Below, piece after piece: positions 16,247-27,080 of a stretch of 64,000 bases of DNA (positions are counted from its first letter, which is position 1; each line of letters begins with the position of its first letter). The DNA comes from Phymorhynchus buccinoides. Its lineage: Eukaryota > Mollusca > Gastropoda > Neogastropoda > Raphitomidae. The notes under the pieces were generated by a model, which worked only from the letters and a program-made list of their open reading frames with translations, was not told the origin of the DNA and did not search any database. The DNA is taken from assembly GCA_017654935.2 (NCBI GenBank), contig CM065686.1, forward strand, positions 27,536,591 to 27,600,590, given 5' to 3'. The translations under genes and the position numbers were made by a program.

Positions 16247-19200
16247 ATGTCAATCTATTCTATCATGTTACCGTTTCACTACGAATGAGTTATCTCTTCC
16301 AATTTGGAGCTAATGCCAATTACCAAAGACCAAAAAAGTCTTAGTCTTCACAAGACTAACTTACTTCCCTTGGTCTGGTTTAGCAATACCACTGAGCTGC
16401 TGTGGATCCCCTTCCTGACGTCACTTCCGGGGAGCCAACTTTGAATCATAATAAATTTTTTCCAATTGGAGCTGCCATGTTCTTTTTTGCTCTGCAAATT
16501 TAATTCATTTTCAAGCTATTTTCCTTGCCATCCTACCTTCTTTGTGTTCCCTTTTGCCCCTTGGGTAACAGGTATTGTCAGTGTATAATTTTAATTTGAT
16601 TTTTGGGATCGAATTTTGGTTAAAGTGAAATTATTTGATTGTTGTTTGACACCGGTTTTGTGCCCTCGTTGTTATCATGTCGGACATCGGTGTCACTTCT
16701 GTGCCTTCTGCTTCTACTTCGTCGTCGTCGTCTAAGCAGTCTAGGGATGAGAAAGGGAAGTTCCTTTCTACCCCTACCCCTAGTTCTAGTTCTAGTTCGA
16801 AGAAAGAGTCCAGTTCTAAGTCTAGGTCGTCTTCTTCTTCTTCGTCTTCGAAGAAGAAAGTGCCCCCCCCTCCCCCCCTCCTTCCCACTCATTCTTCTTC
16901 TAGTACTTCTGCTGTGTCGGAGCCGTCTGTGGAGCAGACGGAACATGTCATTTCTTTAGTAGATTCCTCTACTTTAGTCTCCGATATGCTGGCAGAATTA
17001 CAGAACAAGGGTTTAGTTTTGGTCCCGTCCTCTTCTTTGGTTTCGATGTCAGGTGGTTCAATGAGGCCCACCACGACTAGGACAAATACAAAACTTGACT
17101 GTGACTCAGTACCATTGGATGAACCGCCAAGTTTGGCGGATGAGAACCTCAGAGACAGAGTGCCTTACCATTCTCGAAGTTTCGACGGATTTGAAACGGC
17201 TGTTTCAACCTCTTACTCGACGGACCAACTGGCCAGTTTGGAGAGGAAGACCGGCATACCGATCTTCTCAATGGATGAAAATCTCGACGGACACTTCTCT
17301 GACCGTCGGGAACGGACACGGACGGACACGGTACCGGTCTACGACTCCCGTTCACGTGAGTGTGTGATTCCACGGATGGATTCTCCCAGAAACTGGCAAA
17401 TTCGTAACTCTAGACCTGTAAGTCCGCCCGCATTGTCCGGCTGCGGCAGCATGGCGCGGGGCTGGAAGAAGTCCGGTCATGTGCGGTCCCAAACCGGTAC
17501 CCGTCATGGGGACTCCGGCCGCCCGTGGGGCGAGGCAGATAACGGCTCCGTCATCCGTGAACCAATGAAACACGGTCACGTAACACTAGAAACTGCTACC
17601 CGTACCGGTAGCACCGTGCCCGTGGGCACCGTCGGCACGGACCGCATACGGACAACGTCCGTTGACCCGTCAGAACGGACTATGCTGTCACGGCACAGAA
17701 CAGTCTCTGCTACAGAGAGATTTTCAACAGATGATTTTCTTCCGCCTTACTCCGAGGATGACAGCGAATTTGACTCAGCAGTGAGAGACGAAGTTCGTCG
17801 GGTCATGCGTGAGAGATTTTCCGATCATCAACACCCTGGTGACGAAACAGATCAGGACGTTGATCGTTTCTCACGGGTGGAGCAGGGCAGCTTCTGTTCT
17901 GAGCCCCCTGTACAAGTGGAACCAGTTCCTTCTACCGGGAACTATCAAGGATACTTGGATATTCTCCGTCCATACTGTCAGGACATCAAACCGATGCCTC
18001 TTTCTGAGTCGAATTCCAGCAAGGAACAGCCTCAGTTTTTCGGAGAATTACAGGCTCCGAAAGAAGCAAGACTTGCTCTTCACACTTCGCCGTTTATTCG
18101 CCAAGAGCTTCGACGTGCTGACTCTATTCTCTGGACTCAGCCTCAGATTCTGACCGAGGAGGACGACGGTCCCCCTCCACGTCAACCGGACCCAATTCCT
18201 TCTCGTGCGGGGACATTCCTGAAGAAAGACTTCTTCCCCCCGTTTCAGCTATCCAGTACCTTTGTGCCTGTGCCTTCGCACTCGAGTGTGTCTCCTCAAG
18301 AGAAACAATCTCTGGATTTTAGGCCACAGAGAGGACAATCGACGGTCTCTTTCTCACAGTCCTCGTTTAACAACTTGGAAAGATCGTCTTACGCTGTTCT
18401 CCGAGCCGCTTCTCTCGCTACCTCCATGCTGCAGACTCTGTCCCAGATAGTGGGCTCCACCACAACGGCTAAACCAGAAGATTTTAGCCTGCTTGAGTCG
18501 ATAGATGAACGTGCATTGGGTGTTTGTTTGGCTTCGCTCAACAAAGCAGTGAACTCGATTTCGTCAGTGGCTTCTAGCACCAAGGTTCAACTGGCTGCTA
18601 CATACAGAGACTCTGTGGTCCGGGCTTGTAGACTCCGACTGGACCTCGAAGAACGCTCCACGCTACGTTCCTGCCCGTCCCATCCTTCCGCCACCTTCCA
18701 CCCGAACACGGTCAAGGACGTTCTGGAAGGCTCCAAGAAACGGAAGAACGATCTCTCTCAAGAACAACTCATGATGTGGGCTCGTAAGGCTGCGAGTCAG
18801 AGTTTTGCCGCTCCTCAACCTAAGCGCGCGCGCACAGAGTTCAAGCCAGCCAGTCACACTCCCTCCAGGATGATGTCTTCTAGGGGTCGTGTTTCTCGCT
18901 TCCCCTACAACCAGTCTTCAGGTCAGCGCCACCGTCCCGCTTTCCAGCCCACTCCCCCCTCTTCAGCCCGTGGTTCCTCGTTCTCAGGACGTGGATCGGC
19001 TGCTTCGGGTCCGCCCCGATTCAGCCGTACTGCGTTCTCGGGTCGGAAACAGCCTTTTCGTTAAAGCCCGCTCGATCTTTGGAGGGTCCAGGTTTTTCGG
19101 CCGATACAAGCGTTGGTTCTCTGTGGGAATGCCTTCCTTCATGGGAACGTTTGGTCGAAAATACTTGGATCCTTCAGGTCGTGCGGGCAGGCTACAGGTT

Positions 19201-20275
19201 CCAGTTTACTCAGGAACCTCCCCTGTCCTCTCACCCAATCTCCTTCCCAGCACCCCAAGACCGGGCAAAATTCGAAGCTCTCGACAAAGAAGTCGCCTCT
19301 CTACAGCAGAAGGGAGCCATCATTCCAGTGGCCCCGGTGGACTCGGGGTTCTACTCTCGCCTGTTTGTAGTCCCCAAAAAGAACGGAGAGTTTCGCCCTG
19401 TCTTGGACCTTTCCCCTCTGAACAAGTACATCCGTACGGACAAGTTCAAGATGGAGACAGCCGCTTCCATCCGTCTGTCCATTCTTCAAAACGATTGGGC
19501 TACATCCATAGACCTGCGCGACGCATATTTCCATGTGGGCATTCACCCGTCGCGGCAGAAGTTCCTTCGCTTTGTCTGGAGGCAACAGACGTTCCAGTTT
19601 GTGGCCCTGCCCTTCGGCCTGTCGCCAGCCCCTTGGATTTTTACGAGAGTCACCAAGGAACTTGTGCGGATTGCCAGGTCACAATCCATCCGCCTTCGCG
19701 TCTACCTGGACGACTGGCTTCTACTGGCGTCCTCTCGCGCACTCTGCTTGAGTCAAACGGAAACCCTGGTTCAACTGTCCGCTTCTCTGGGGTTTCGTAT
19801 CCACGACATCAAATCGGATCTGACTCCATCAACCTCTTTCAACTACCTGGGCATGTCTTTCAACACCGTCCAATTCACCGTTCGGCCGTCAGACAGCAGG
19901 ATTCTAGCCCTCGTGGAGTCGGTCACTGCCCTCAGACAGAAAACCTCAGCTTCTGCCCGCCAGTTACTCCGTCTACTCGGGCTGATGGAATCAGTAGCGG
20001 ACCTTCTTCCTCTGGCACGGGTCCACAAACGGCCACTGCAACGCTTGCTGGCTCAGAGAAAGATCTCTCGCCTTCAGCTGGAACACCAAGTGATGCTAAG
20101 GGACTGGTTTCTAGAGGCAACCGAACAGTGGACAGACCGTGCCTGGGTCAACCAAACGGTTCCTATCAGACCTCTTCAGCAACAACTGTTCCTTCACACG
20201 GACGCTTCCAAAACTGGTTGGGGTGCACACCTCGACGACAGAGAGGCTTCAGGCAAGTGGACTCTCGCAGAGACA
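16247..20275 (+). mobile_element. DIRS-type retrotransposon copy C, 3'-truncated
   Basis: A third DIRS subfamily, inserted in the adenylyl cyclase intron. ORF1 is complete and ORF2 stops inside RNase H near 20275, after which sequence is unrelated; no recombinase, ICR or right repeat follows. The left border is tentatively placed at TCAATCTATTCTAT (16252-16265), which matches the outer left end of copies D-G. Codon use and protein sequence differ clearly from A and B. Confidence 0.82.
16677..19064 (+). CDS. DIRS copy C ORF1: Gag-like protein
   Basis: 795 residues starting with ATG in the context TTATCATGTCGGAC. The N-terminus is Ser-rich (runs of Ser with Lys), followed by a charged, Arg-rich middle with several RTRTDT-type repeats. 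The C-terminal block (about 560-690: RAASLATSMLQTLSQIVG, LLESIDERALGVCLASL, GSKKRKNDLSQEQLMMWARK) aligns with the same block of copy B and defines this as the same gene. A basic Ser/Arg/Gly tail follows. The frame is fully open although the element is truncated downstream. Function as Gag is inferred from position and family. Confidence 0.82.
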   Translation: MSDIGVTSVPSASTSSSSSKQSRDEKGKFLSTPTPSSSSSSKKESSSKSRSSSSSSSSKKKVPPPPPLLPTHSSSSTSAVSEPSVEQTEHVISLVDSSTLVSDMLAELQNKGLVLVPSSSLVSMSGGSMRPTTTRTNTKLDCDSVPLDEPPSLADENLRDRVPYHSRSFDGFETAVSTSYSTDQLASLERKTGIPIFSMDENLDGHFSDRRERTRTDTVPVYDSRSRECVIPRMDSPRNWQIRNSRPVSPPALSGCGSMARGWKKSGHVRSQTGTRHGDSGRPWGEADNGSVIREPMKHGHVTLETATRTGSTVPVGTVGTDRIRTTSVDPSERTMLSRHRTVSATERFSTDDFLPPYSEDDSEFDSAVRDEVRRVMRERFSDHQHPGDETDQDVDRFSRVEQGSFCSEPPVQVEPVPSTGNYQGYLDILRPYCQDIKPMPLSESNSSKEQPQFFGELQAPKEARLALHTSPFIRQELRRADSILWTQPQILTEEDDGPPPRQPDPIPSRAGTFLKKDFFPPFQLSSTFVPVPSHSSVSPQEKQSLDFRPQRGQSTVSFSQSSFNNLERSSYAVLRAASLATSMLQTLSQIVGSTTTAKPEDFSLLESIDERALGVCLASLNKAVNSISSVASSTKVQLAATYRDSVVRACRLRLDLEERSTLRSCPSHPSATFHPNTVKDVLEGSKKRKNDLSQEQLMMWARKAASQSFAAPQPKRARTEFKPASHTPSRMMSSRGRVSRFPYNQSSGQRHRPAFQPTPPSSARGSSFSGRGSAASGPPRFSRTAFSGRKQPFR

Positions 20276-20344
20276 CTCTTTGCACACTCTGCGGTCGGTA
20301 AGGTGAGATTGCATAGACACCATGTGCCAGATGAAACCAGATGA
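18884..20344 (+). pseudogene. DIRS copy C ORF2: reverse transcriptase, truncated in RNase H
   Basis: Open from 18884, -1 relative to ORF1 and overlapping it by about 181 nt. As in copy B, no ATG precedes the RT domain (TTG at 19079, first Met in KMETAAS). RT motifs are complete: GFYSRLFVVPKK, RPVLDLSPLN, VYLDDWLL. RNase H begins with HTDASKTGWGAH, then the sequence diverges after KWTLAET (about 20274), before the second catalytic acid. The remaining codons up to 20344 are host sequence read by chance. The methyltransferase-like and recombinase parts are missing, so the copy cannot move on its own. Confidence 0.85.
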
Positions 20345-20715
20345 GGTGGAATGTTAGAATTTATTTCTTTTTCTCTGTTTTCCTGGGGTGACATTGAAAG
20401 GTACCGAAAGGTTGCCTGCTCAAGAGTGACTTGTTCAAATCTGATGAGCTCAAATCAGGCATCTTAATATTTTTTTTAAAAGCCTTGAGTCTGTCTGTCC
20501 AAACTGTACAGGTTGGGTATTGTAGAAAAATTAAAAACAACAAGAAAACAGAACTTGCAAATCAAATTAATAAACTGAAATTTAGCATTATGAAGAAAAC
20601 AAAGCCTATGTGTCGAAACAGATCACCTTCAAACTTGCATTTTGAATTAAAAAAAAGTCACCTGTCCAGACTGATTATTAACAAGCTTTGTGAGTATATA
20701 AGTAAAGCATCCTAG
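20276..20715 (+). other. Intron sequence, no gene recognised
   Basis: Sequence between the truncated DIRS copy C and the foldback transposon. A/T-rich, with no recognisable coding or RNA feature. Confidence 0.5.
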
Positions 20716-21706
20716 CAGGGCTGCCTACCATCCCCCCCTAAGGGGTATTTGTCCCTGGAAATTGTTAAAAATGGCACCATGTCCCTGGAGTCCACTTTTC
20801 TGTCTAGTGTCCCTGGAAACTTAGTTGAATCAAAATTTTGTAGAGCAGTCACTTGTCTTGTTAGCTGACCTTACTATTGATTACAGGAACACCCAAAACA
20901 ACAGGCATGTTGACATTTTCTTAAAGGTGGACCATGACGGATGAGTTTTTGTAAGAAACACGTCCAGATCACCAGAAAAACACCCTTTACAGAGATTACA
21001 ATACTCACTTTGCTCTGGTTTCCCAGAAATCAAGCCGTCAAATCAGCGATTCTTCCTTGGCGGAGGTGCTGGAAGACAAATTATTTCACCCAAAGAGAAG
21101 GCGTTTGCCATCTCTTTTCTAATGGCCGCCTGCGTTTAGACCAAATCGTTTGCACGAACTTTTCGCAATTCAAGCCTTTTTATTTTATTTATTTTTAATT
21201 TTATACAGTTTATCTAAAGGAGTTTCATTCACAACAAAGGAAATAGCTCAATTTATTTTTGTTACTGCACTACAAAAAAAGAAAATGCTTCAACCACAAT
21301 GAGTGACCTCCACCCACCCCATCCAAAATGGCTTTTCCCTCCAGCATTTCCGCCAAGGATGAATCGCCGTTTTGACGGTTTGAAACCAGAGCAAAGTGAG
21401 TGTTCCGATCCTTAAAAAGGCTGTCTTTCTGGTGATCTCGACATGTTTCTTGCAAAAACTCATCCGTCAGGGTCCACCTTTAACAGACATATTACTCATA
21501 GTTATTGAACTGCCAAGGATCTTGAAAGCACATTGGCACAGAAAAACATCAAAAAGACTACCAAAAAAATCCAAACTTGTAAAAATGTTGCAAGATCATG
21601 AGATATGCTTCATGATGCATGACATTGCGATGATTGTCCCTGGAAATAAGTATCTGTCCCTGGTTTTTAAACAGTTTGTCCCTGGAAACTCTAACAGGCA
21701 GCCCTG
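20716..21706. mobile_element. Foldback-type non-autonomous DNA transposon, 991 bp
   Basis: Ends in 11-bp perfect inverted repeats CAGGGCTGCCT and AGGCAGCCCTG, flanked on both sides by TCCTAG (20710-20715 and 21707-21712), a likely 6-bp target-site duplication. Inside, a long imperfect inverted repeat pairs about 20921-21110 with 21300-21482 (shared blocks include AAAGGTGGACC, GACGGATGAGTTTTTG, CACTTTGCTCTGGTTTC, CTTGGCGGA). Six direct GTCCCTGG motifs lie near the ends. No transposase is encoded. The CAGGG ends and subterminal motifs resemble hAT elements, but these usually make 8-bp duplications, so the superfamily is open. Confidence 0.78.
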
Positions 21707-21768
21707 TCCTAGTAAAGCATGATCGTACGCCTTTGCATAATCACACTGCATTACCTTTGGTTGACCAG

Positions 21769-21893
21769 GCATGAACGTGGGTCCAGTGGTAGCCGGGGTG
21801 ATTGGCATGCGCAAGCCGCATTACGACATCTGGGGCAACTCTGTCAACGTGGCGTCTCGCATGGACAGCACAGGACTGGCAGACAGAATACAG
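21769..21893 (+). CDS. Adenylyl cyclase exon: C2 catalytic domain, nucleotide-site part
   Basis: 125 nt after the acceptor TTGACCAG; the first two bases complete the Gly codon of the exon at 14291, and the exon ends in phase 0 at CAG before GTGAGA. It encodes [16 protein letters not shown] and [18 protein letters not shown]. Conserved residues are the adenine-contacting Asp in YDIWG and the Asn and Arg in GNSVNVASR that stabilise the transition state (Asp1018, Asn1025, Arg1029 in rat AC2). The final conserved lysine lies in the next exon, not found in this window. All residues visible are consistent with an active enzyme. Confidence 0.95.
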
Positions 21894-23330
21894 GTGAGAT
21901 GGCAACAATCTTCCAGCAGATTCTTCTTATTGCCAGGGAGATTATGATGCCAAGTTTCTGGGGTTGTTGGCTTGTCTGTTTACCTGGTCTATTAGCAGCA
22001 TTGCCCGGTGAGTCTGTGAAAGGCTTGTAATGAAATTTTGTAATAGGACGTTTTAAGTATTAATGATAGAAGGCTCCTTTGAATTTCTAAGCTGATTTAC
22101 AATGGAAACCAGCTAACGCAAAAATGAGTATCAACTAACGAGTGGATGAATCACAGTAATTTTCTGGTCCCGATTTAATTCCCTTTTTTTTAAATATCAA
22201 AATATTGGGCTGTCTCAAAATGAAATTCCAGTCCTTTCAGTAGCAACTCAAAACTGGCGTCATTACGCTGTCCGCTTAGTAAAAATATATCTAATTTTAC
22301 CGATTTTTAACATGATATATCGGTGCATATTACACTGGTGGAAATAAAAACTTAACAGAAGAAACATTTTATCCTTTGTCTCTTTTCCTGTGTTGTTATT
22401 TTGTACTAGTACTAATAAGAAATGTTAAAAACGAACTGTTGAATTAACATGCCCACTGAAGAAGTTCTTTAGACAACACTTGCAACAGTGTGTGCAGGAA
22501 AACTAAACTCTAAATAAGCCAGAGTTTGGGTCGTTAAAAATAACTGCATGAAGGCTTATTGTAGATCTAGTGATTTGGGTTAACTCTGATTCGCTAAATT
22601 CCAAGAGAAAGCTTTAAATAAAGTCGTTTAAATGGAGGTTTGTCCAGGTATTCTCACCAAACACGTGCATTCGAAAGATCAATATCTTTTTTGCAAAGTT
22701 CAGTTAAAATAAATGCCTAGATCAATAGTGACCAATTTAGAGTTTCTGTCAAAGAGACCAAGCATCTAGGGTTTTTCGACGTTCTAGCAGAATGACGCAG
22801 CACGACGTCATGGCGAGTTGAGTCAAGTAAACAAAGGCAGTCGTTTTACAAAACGAACTGGATAACTGCCCTCAGAGCATCGACAGTCAATTTAAACAGC
22901 TCTGTCGATAAGGTGGTGTCTGCTTGTTAGCTTAATGCAATATTTTTTGCATGAAAGTAAATGTTTATTGGAAAAAAACACTACTTTATTATGCTCAGTC
23001 TGGCCAGCTAGCTAAAACCTTTGGTGACGATGTCGTGGCAGGGGTATGTGCTCAGCATCTGCTTGGTTATTTAATGTTGAAGCCCAAAGTACATCTTCTT
23101 GGTATTATTTGAATAAGGGAAAGGCTTAAGAGCCGGGATGCTATATTTATGATTAATGTAATCAAGAAATATCAGTTTCTTGTAGTCATGTGATCAGTGA
23201 TCAGTTTATTGTTTCACAGATGAAGTCGGACCCAGATTTAGATCTCGTAGCTTGTGATTATTTACGCTTAGATCTAGTAGGTATAATAGCTCTATGCAGT
23301 TTTTCTCTTCGCATGGGCATTATACTGAAC
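21894..23330 (+). other. Presumed intron, no gene recognised
   Basis: Sequence downstream of the last recognised cyclase exon. It is A/T-rich, with no exon-like conserved frame and no known repeat. The expected next exon (C-terminal VKGKG region) is not here. Confidence 0.5.
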
Positions 23331-23337
23331 AGGTTTA

Positions 23338-23700
23338 TAATGCGCGCGCGTGTGTGGATGGGTGTGTGGGTGCATGTGTTTGTGTAAGTGTGTGTGCATA
23401 CTTGCGTGCATGCTCATGAGTGTGTATATGTGTTTGCCAGGGCCAGACAGACCGATAGAGACAGAGTATGTGTAGGCCTGTGTGTATATGGGACCCATGT
23501 ACACACAGGCCTACACATACTTTGTCTCATGATGGGTGGTGCCGGTGGCAATGAGAGTGCTGTGCGCGAGCTTGTTAAAGAGACAGGTAGACAGACTGTG
23601 TGTGGGTGTGTGTGAGAGAGAGAGAGTGTGAGAGAGTGCATGCGCGCGCGTATGTGTGTGAGTGCGTGCGTGCGTGACTGTGCGTGTGTTTGCATGTGCG
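23338..23700. repeat. (TG)n/(GA)n microsatellite with embedded palindrome
   Basis: TG-rich tracts at about 23340-23440 and 23590-23700 flank a 57-bp near-perfect palindrome at 23465-23521. Reading frames here are low complexity. Confidence 0.85.
23465..23521. repeat. 57-bp near-perfect palindrome
   Basis: Left arm AGTATGTGTAGGCCTGTGTG and right arm CACACAGGCCTACACATACT are exact complements. The centre (ATGGGACCCAT) is also nearly self-complementary. It could form a hairpin or cruciform. Confidence 0.9.
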
Positions 23701-23989
23701 TGTTGTTCTTGTTCTTCAGTTTAACGTCCTTCCACTAAAAGTGATTCAGACAGTATTATAATTAGTGTTGGGTACCGGTACGGATTTATGTACCAGTATT
23801 TTTTCGACGTACCGATATTTTGTACTGGCTGGGTTGCTGGAGATCCATTTAGGCCCTACAGTTTTTTAAACACAAGGAAGAGCTCTCCCAGCAAGTCCAA
23901 TGGGTACGTGTGGCTAAGAAACCCCCCATAATGCTTGACCTCATACTCTCTCTATATATATTGTCCTTACCCCCCACCCACCCCTCTCT

Positions 23990-24110
23990 CTCTCTCAGTA
24001 TATGCATATACGCACACACACAGACACACACGTGCGCGCACACGCATACACACACACACACGCACCCATGCACTCACACACACAAACATGCGCGCGCGTG
24101 TGTGTATGTG
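23990..24110. repeat. (CA)n microsatellite
   Basis: Alternating CA/CG-rich tract after a short CT run. Confidence 0.9.
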
Positions 24111-24204
24111 CAAAATGGCAGCTCAAACCAAAAAAGTAAACAGTCGATCTGTCGATCATTATATTAATGCTTACAAATAGGCCTATGTAAGCCTAGTTCT
24201 GCTC

Positions 24205-24288
24205 AAGTATTTTATTTTATTTTGTTGTTGTTGGCATTTTACAAATCAAATAGTCACAACACGTAACAAAACACATTAACGCTCGCAC

Positions 24289-24348
<60 letters not shown>

Positions 24349-26650
24349 TCTTATACCTGTGGTCATATCAACAACAATTCAAACTTTACATCACTTTCAA
24401 CCAAAAAGTATAGTCGTACATTCAAATTAACGCAAAAGAGATAAATATGGATACCATCGTGTGACAAAAACTTCTTGTGACATCTCAAAACCAAAAATAC
24501 ATTTCTCAATTTCATATCTCTTTTTTAAATAGGGGATAAATTGTTCATAAAATTGTTATATATAAAAAAAAATTGCCAACAGCAAAATAAGGTCAAACAT
24601 ACTCTGAGATTTGAAGCGATCACCACATCCAAACAACACTATGCTTTCTGTTAGAAATAAGTTTACATGTTCACATTTCAAATTCACCATGTTTTCAAAT
24701 GCTTTCCAAAAATTCTTTACATGTGTGCAGACCCAAAAAATATGTTGAATGTTTTCTTTTTCATTATGACAGAAAGTACATTTATCTGAATCGGTAATGT
24801 TCATTTTTTGCAAAATCACATTAGTGCCCAAAATTCTGTGAACTAGTCGCATTTGGAACCATTTTAATTTAACATCTTTTATGCTTTTTATCTTTTTGAA
24901 TACTAGTTTCCAGCGCACTTCCACTCTGAGTCTTTCTCTCCATTTATTACAACATTTAGGTTCTTGTGCATCTTGAACAAGAATATCATAGTAATACTTG
25001 GCTCCTTTCGGAGCCGAGCAAATAACCTTTTTCAACATATTAACATAATTATCAGCTTTATGTGAAATAACAATTCCAAGCTTTCTTGCATACATTCTGA
25101 CAGCACTTTTAAGTCCATGGTAAGAAACAAAATCACATAACACACCATATTTCTCCATAAAGGAAGGAAACGATAAAAAAAATTGCTATTTTCGTCTAAT
25201 AAATTTCCAACAAAAACCACATCATTCTCAACCCAGCTTTGATGGAAAACACTTTTTCCACCTATCTTAATATGTTGGTTGCAAAACAAAGGTTCTGAAC
25301 AAAATTCATCAACAGTTTTAACATGAAGCGCTTCTCCCAAAACTTTATATGATTTCAATACATCTTTCCAAAAATCGTTGGCATGATCTATGTTAGAAAT
25401 ATCAGATCCTATTTGTTTCAATATTATTAAGTTTTGGGCACTGAAGGCATAACAATTCTTTCCATTTATGTTTACTGGAGTACACTTTACGAATCCATGT
25501 TAATTTTAGTGCCGTCAGTTGTTTTTTAATATCAGGTATGCCCATGCCTCCAAGTAAAATGTTTTCGATTGATGTTTTTCTATTCATTTTGTCTTTGTTC
25601 TTATTCCACACAAATGTGAACACCATAATTTGAATCTCCCTACATATATAGTCTGGCAGTAAAATCCACAGGTGTGTAATTTTAGATAGTATGAGAGATT
25701 TAAGGATCGCCACTCTACCGAGCGGTGTAATTTGTCTTTTCATCCAAACTTTATACAATGATTTAATTTCTAGGAATTTTTCTCGAAAATTCAGATCCAC
25801 ACACTCTTTCAAATCATTTGTTAACCAAATTCCCAAAATCTTAAAACGTTCAGGATTCCATTCTATTTTTAAATGTGGTAAAAATTTAACACGTGAGTTT
25901 CACATACTTCCTAACCATATATAGCTTGAGTTTTTTTAGTGTTTAATTCAAGTCCAGATATTTTACTAAATTTGTCGATGGTGCTGAATGAGGCTTCGAA
26001 AGATGTTTTGTCCACTTTCAACATTAATTCAGTGTCATCTGCATACTGAGCTATCTTGTTTTCAGTATCTTCAGTTTTAATACCTTGTATATTTTTGTTT
26101 TCTTTAATCATTAATGCTAATATTTCGACACACATTGCGAACAAATACGGAGAGATGGGATCACCCTGTCTACAACCTCTTTCAATAGGGAACCAAGTAC
26201 TTAATTTTCCATTTACTGAAGCTGTTCATTTATATTTTTGTAAAATGTTTTTATCCATCGACAAAAGCCAGGTCCAGCACCGAACACATTAATAACATTA
26301 AACATGTAATCTAAGTTTACACTATCAAAGGCCTTTTCAAAATCTAGGCAAAGTAACAACCCAGGTTTGTTCCTTTTAATAAGGGTAATCTTATGGTAAT
26401 CCATAAGGTCATAAATTAAACGAACATTGTCCCCTAGGAATCGACCAGGTATAAAACCAGTTTGGTCTTCACTAACAATAGATTTTAGAACCCACTTCAA
26501 TCTATTAGCAATGCAGCTTGAACCAATTTTATATACTACATTTAAGAGAGATATAGGTCTCCAGTTAGTAATCTGGTCTCTAGGTTTATCCCCTTTGGGT
26601 ATGCAAATAATAATTCCCTCTTTCTGTGTTGTGGATAATTCTGTTTTTCT
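24205..26650 (-). mobile_element. Tx1/L1-like LINE, decayed, interrupted by DIRS copy D
   Basis: On the minus strand the 3' tail (AACAACAACAAAATAAAATA) is at about 24209-24235 and a (CA)n tract at 24293-24345 lies in the 3' region. The coding part runs from 26640 down to 24556. Its 5' part is missing: coding homology stops at the border with DIRS copy D. Several frameshifts break the ORF. The RT type and C-terminal Cys/His motif fit the L1/Tx1 group. Confidence 0.85.
24556..26640 (-). pseudogene. LINE ORF2: reverse transcriptase and C-terminal domain (broken)
   Basis: Read from 26640 downwards, segments in changing frames give the RT order: ELSTTQKEGIIICIPKGDK, NWRPISLLNVVYKIG, EDQTGFIPGRFLGDNVR, LCLDFEKAFDSVNLD, GCRQGDPISPYLFAMC, then the catalytic AQYADDTELML near 26040. 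The thumb/connection includes NFREKFLEIKSLYKVW and GMGIPDIKKQLTALKLTW. The C-terminal part has the zinc-like motif CTFCHNEKENIQHIFWVC. Frameshifts occur near 25840, 25410 and 25150, so no single protein can be made. The endonuclease domain is absent. It belongs with L1/Tx1-type elements. Confidence 0.85.
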
Positions 26651-26652
26651 AA

Positions 26653-26885
26653 ATCCCTCAATCTATTCTAGCCATACACTACCAACACCTAAAACAATTG
26701 CATGCACACCAATCGACCTGGGTTAATCCCTAACACATAAAATAAAAGAAGTTAGCCCAGGAGCTAGGCCTACTAGCCTGCTATCGTAGTGGGTAAGCTC
26801 CCATGATAGCAGCTGTGGTCTAGTCATCCAGGGTGACTTCCCCTCATTCCTGATCTCCCAGGGCGCCATGTACGACTTGGGTTTC
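26653..26885 (+). repeat. Left end and left inverted repeat of DIRS copy D
   Basis: Begins with the right half of the junction module (to 26697, CCTAAAACAATTG), then an inverted repeat complementary to about 30560-30718. Conserved blocks are GACCTGGGTTAA, AGCTAGGCCTACTAG and GGTGACTTCCCCTCATTCC. Confidence 0.85.
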
Positions 26886-27080
26886 TCCTGCACCTGAGAA
26901 TTGTCTTTCATTGCTTTAATTCTGGTTTGTTCGTTCCTTTTTCTCCTATCTAGCTCGTTTTTAGAGGCCTTCAGCTCTCTAATCGCTCTATTTAGCCTCT
27001 TCTAGAGTTTCTAATTTTGGAGTGGTGGAATTTTTTGTGGGCCTTAGCCTACTTCGTTTTGTCTAACTCGGTCAGCCATT

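Noticed and set aside
23760..23830. GTGTTGGGTACCGGTACGG as a transposon end
   Set aside because: It resembles some hAT-like termini, but no partner end or duplication could be found nearby.
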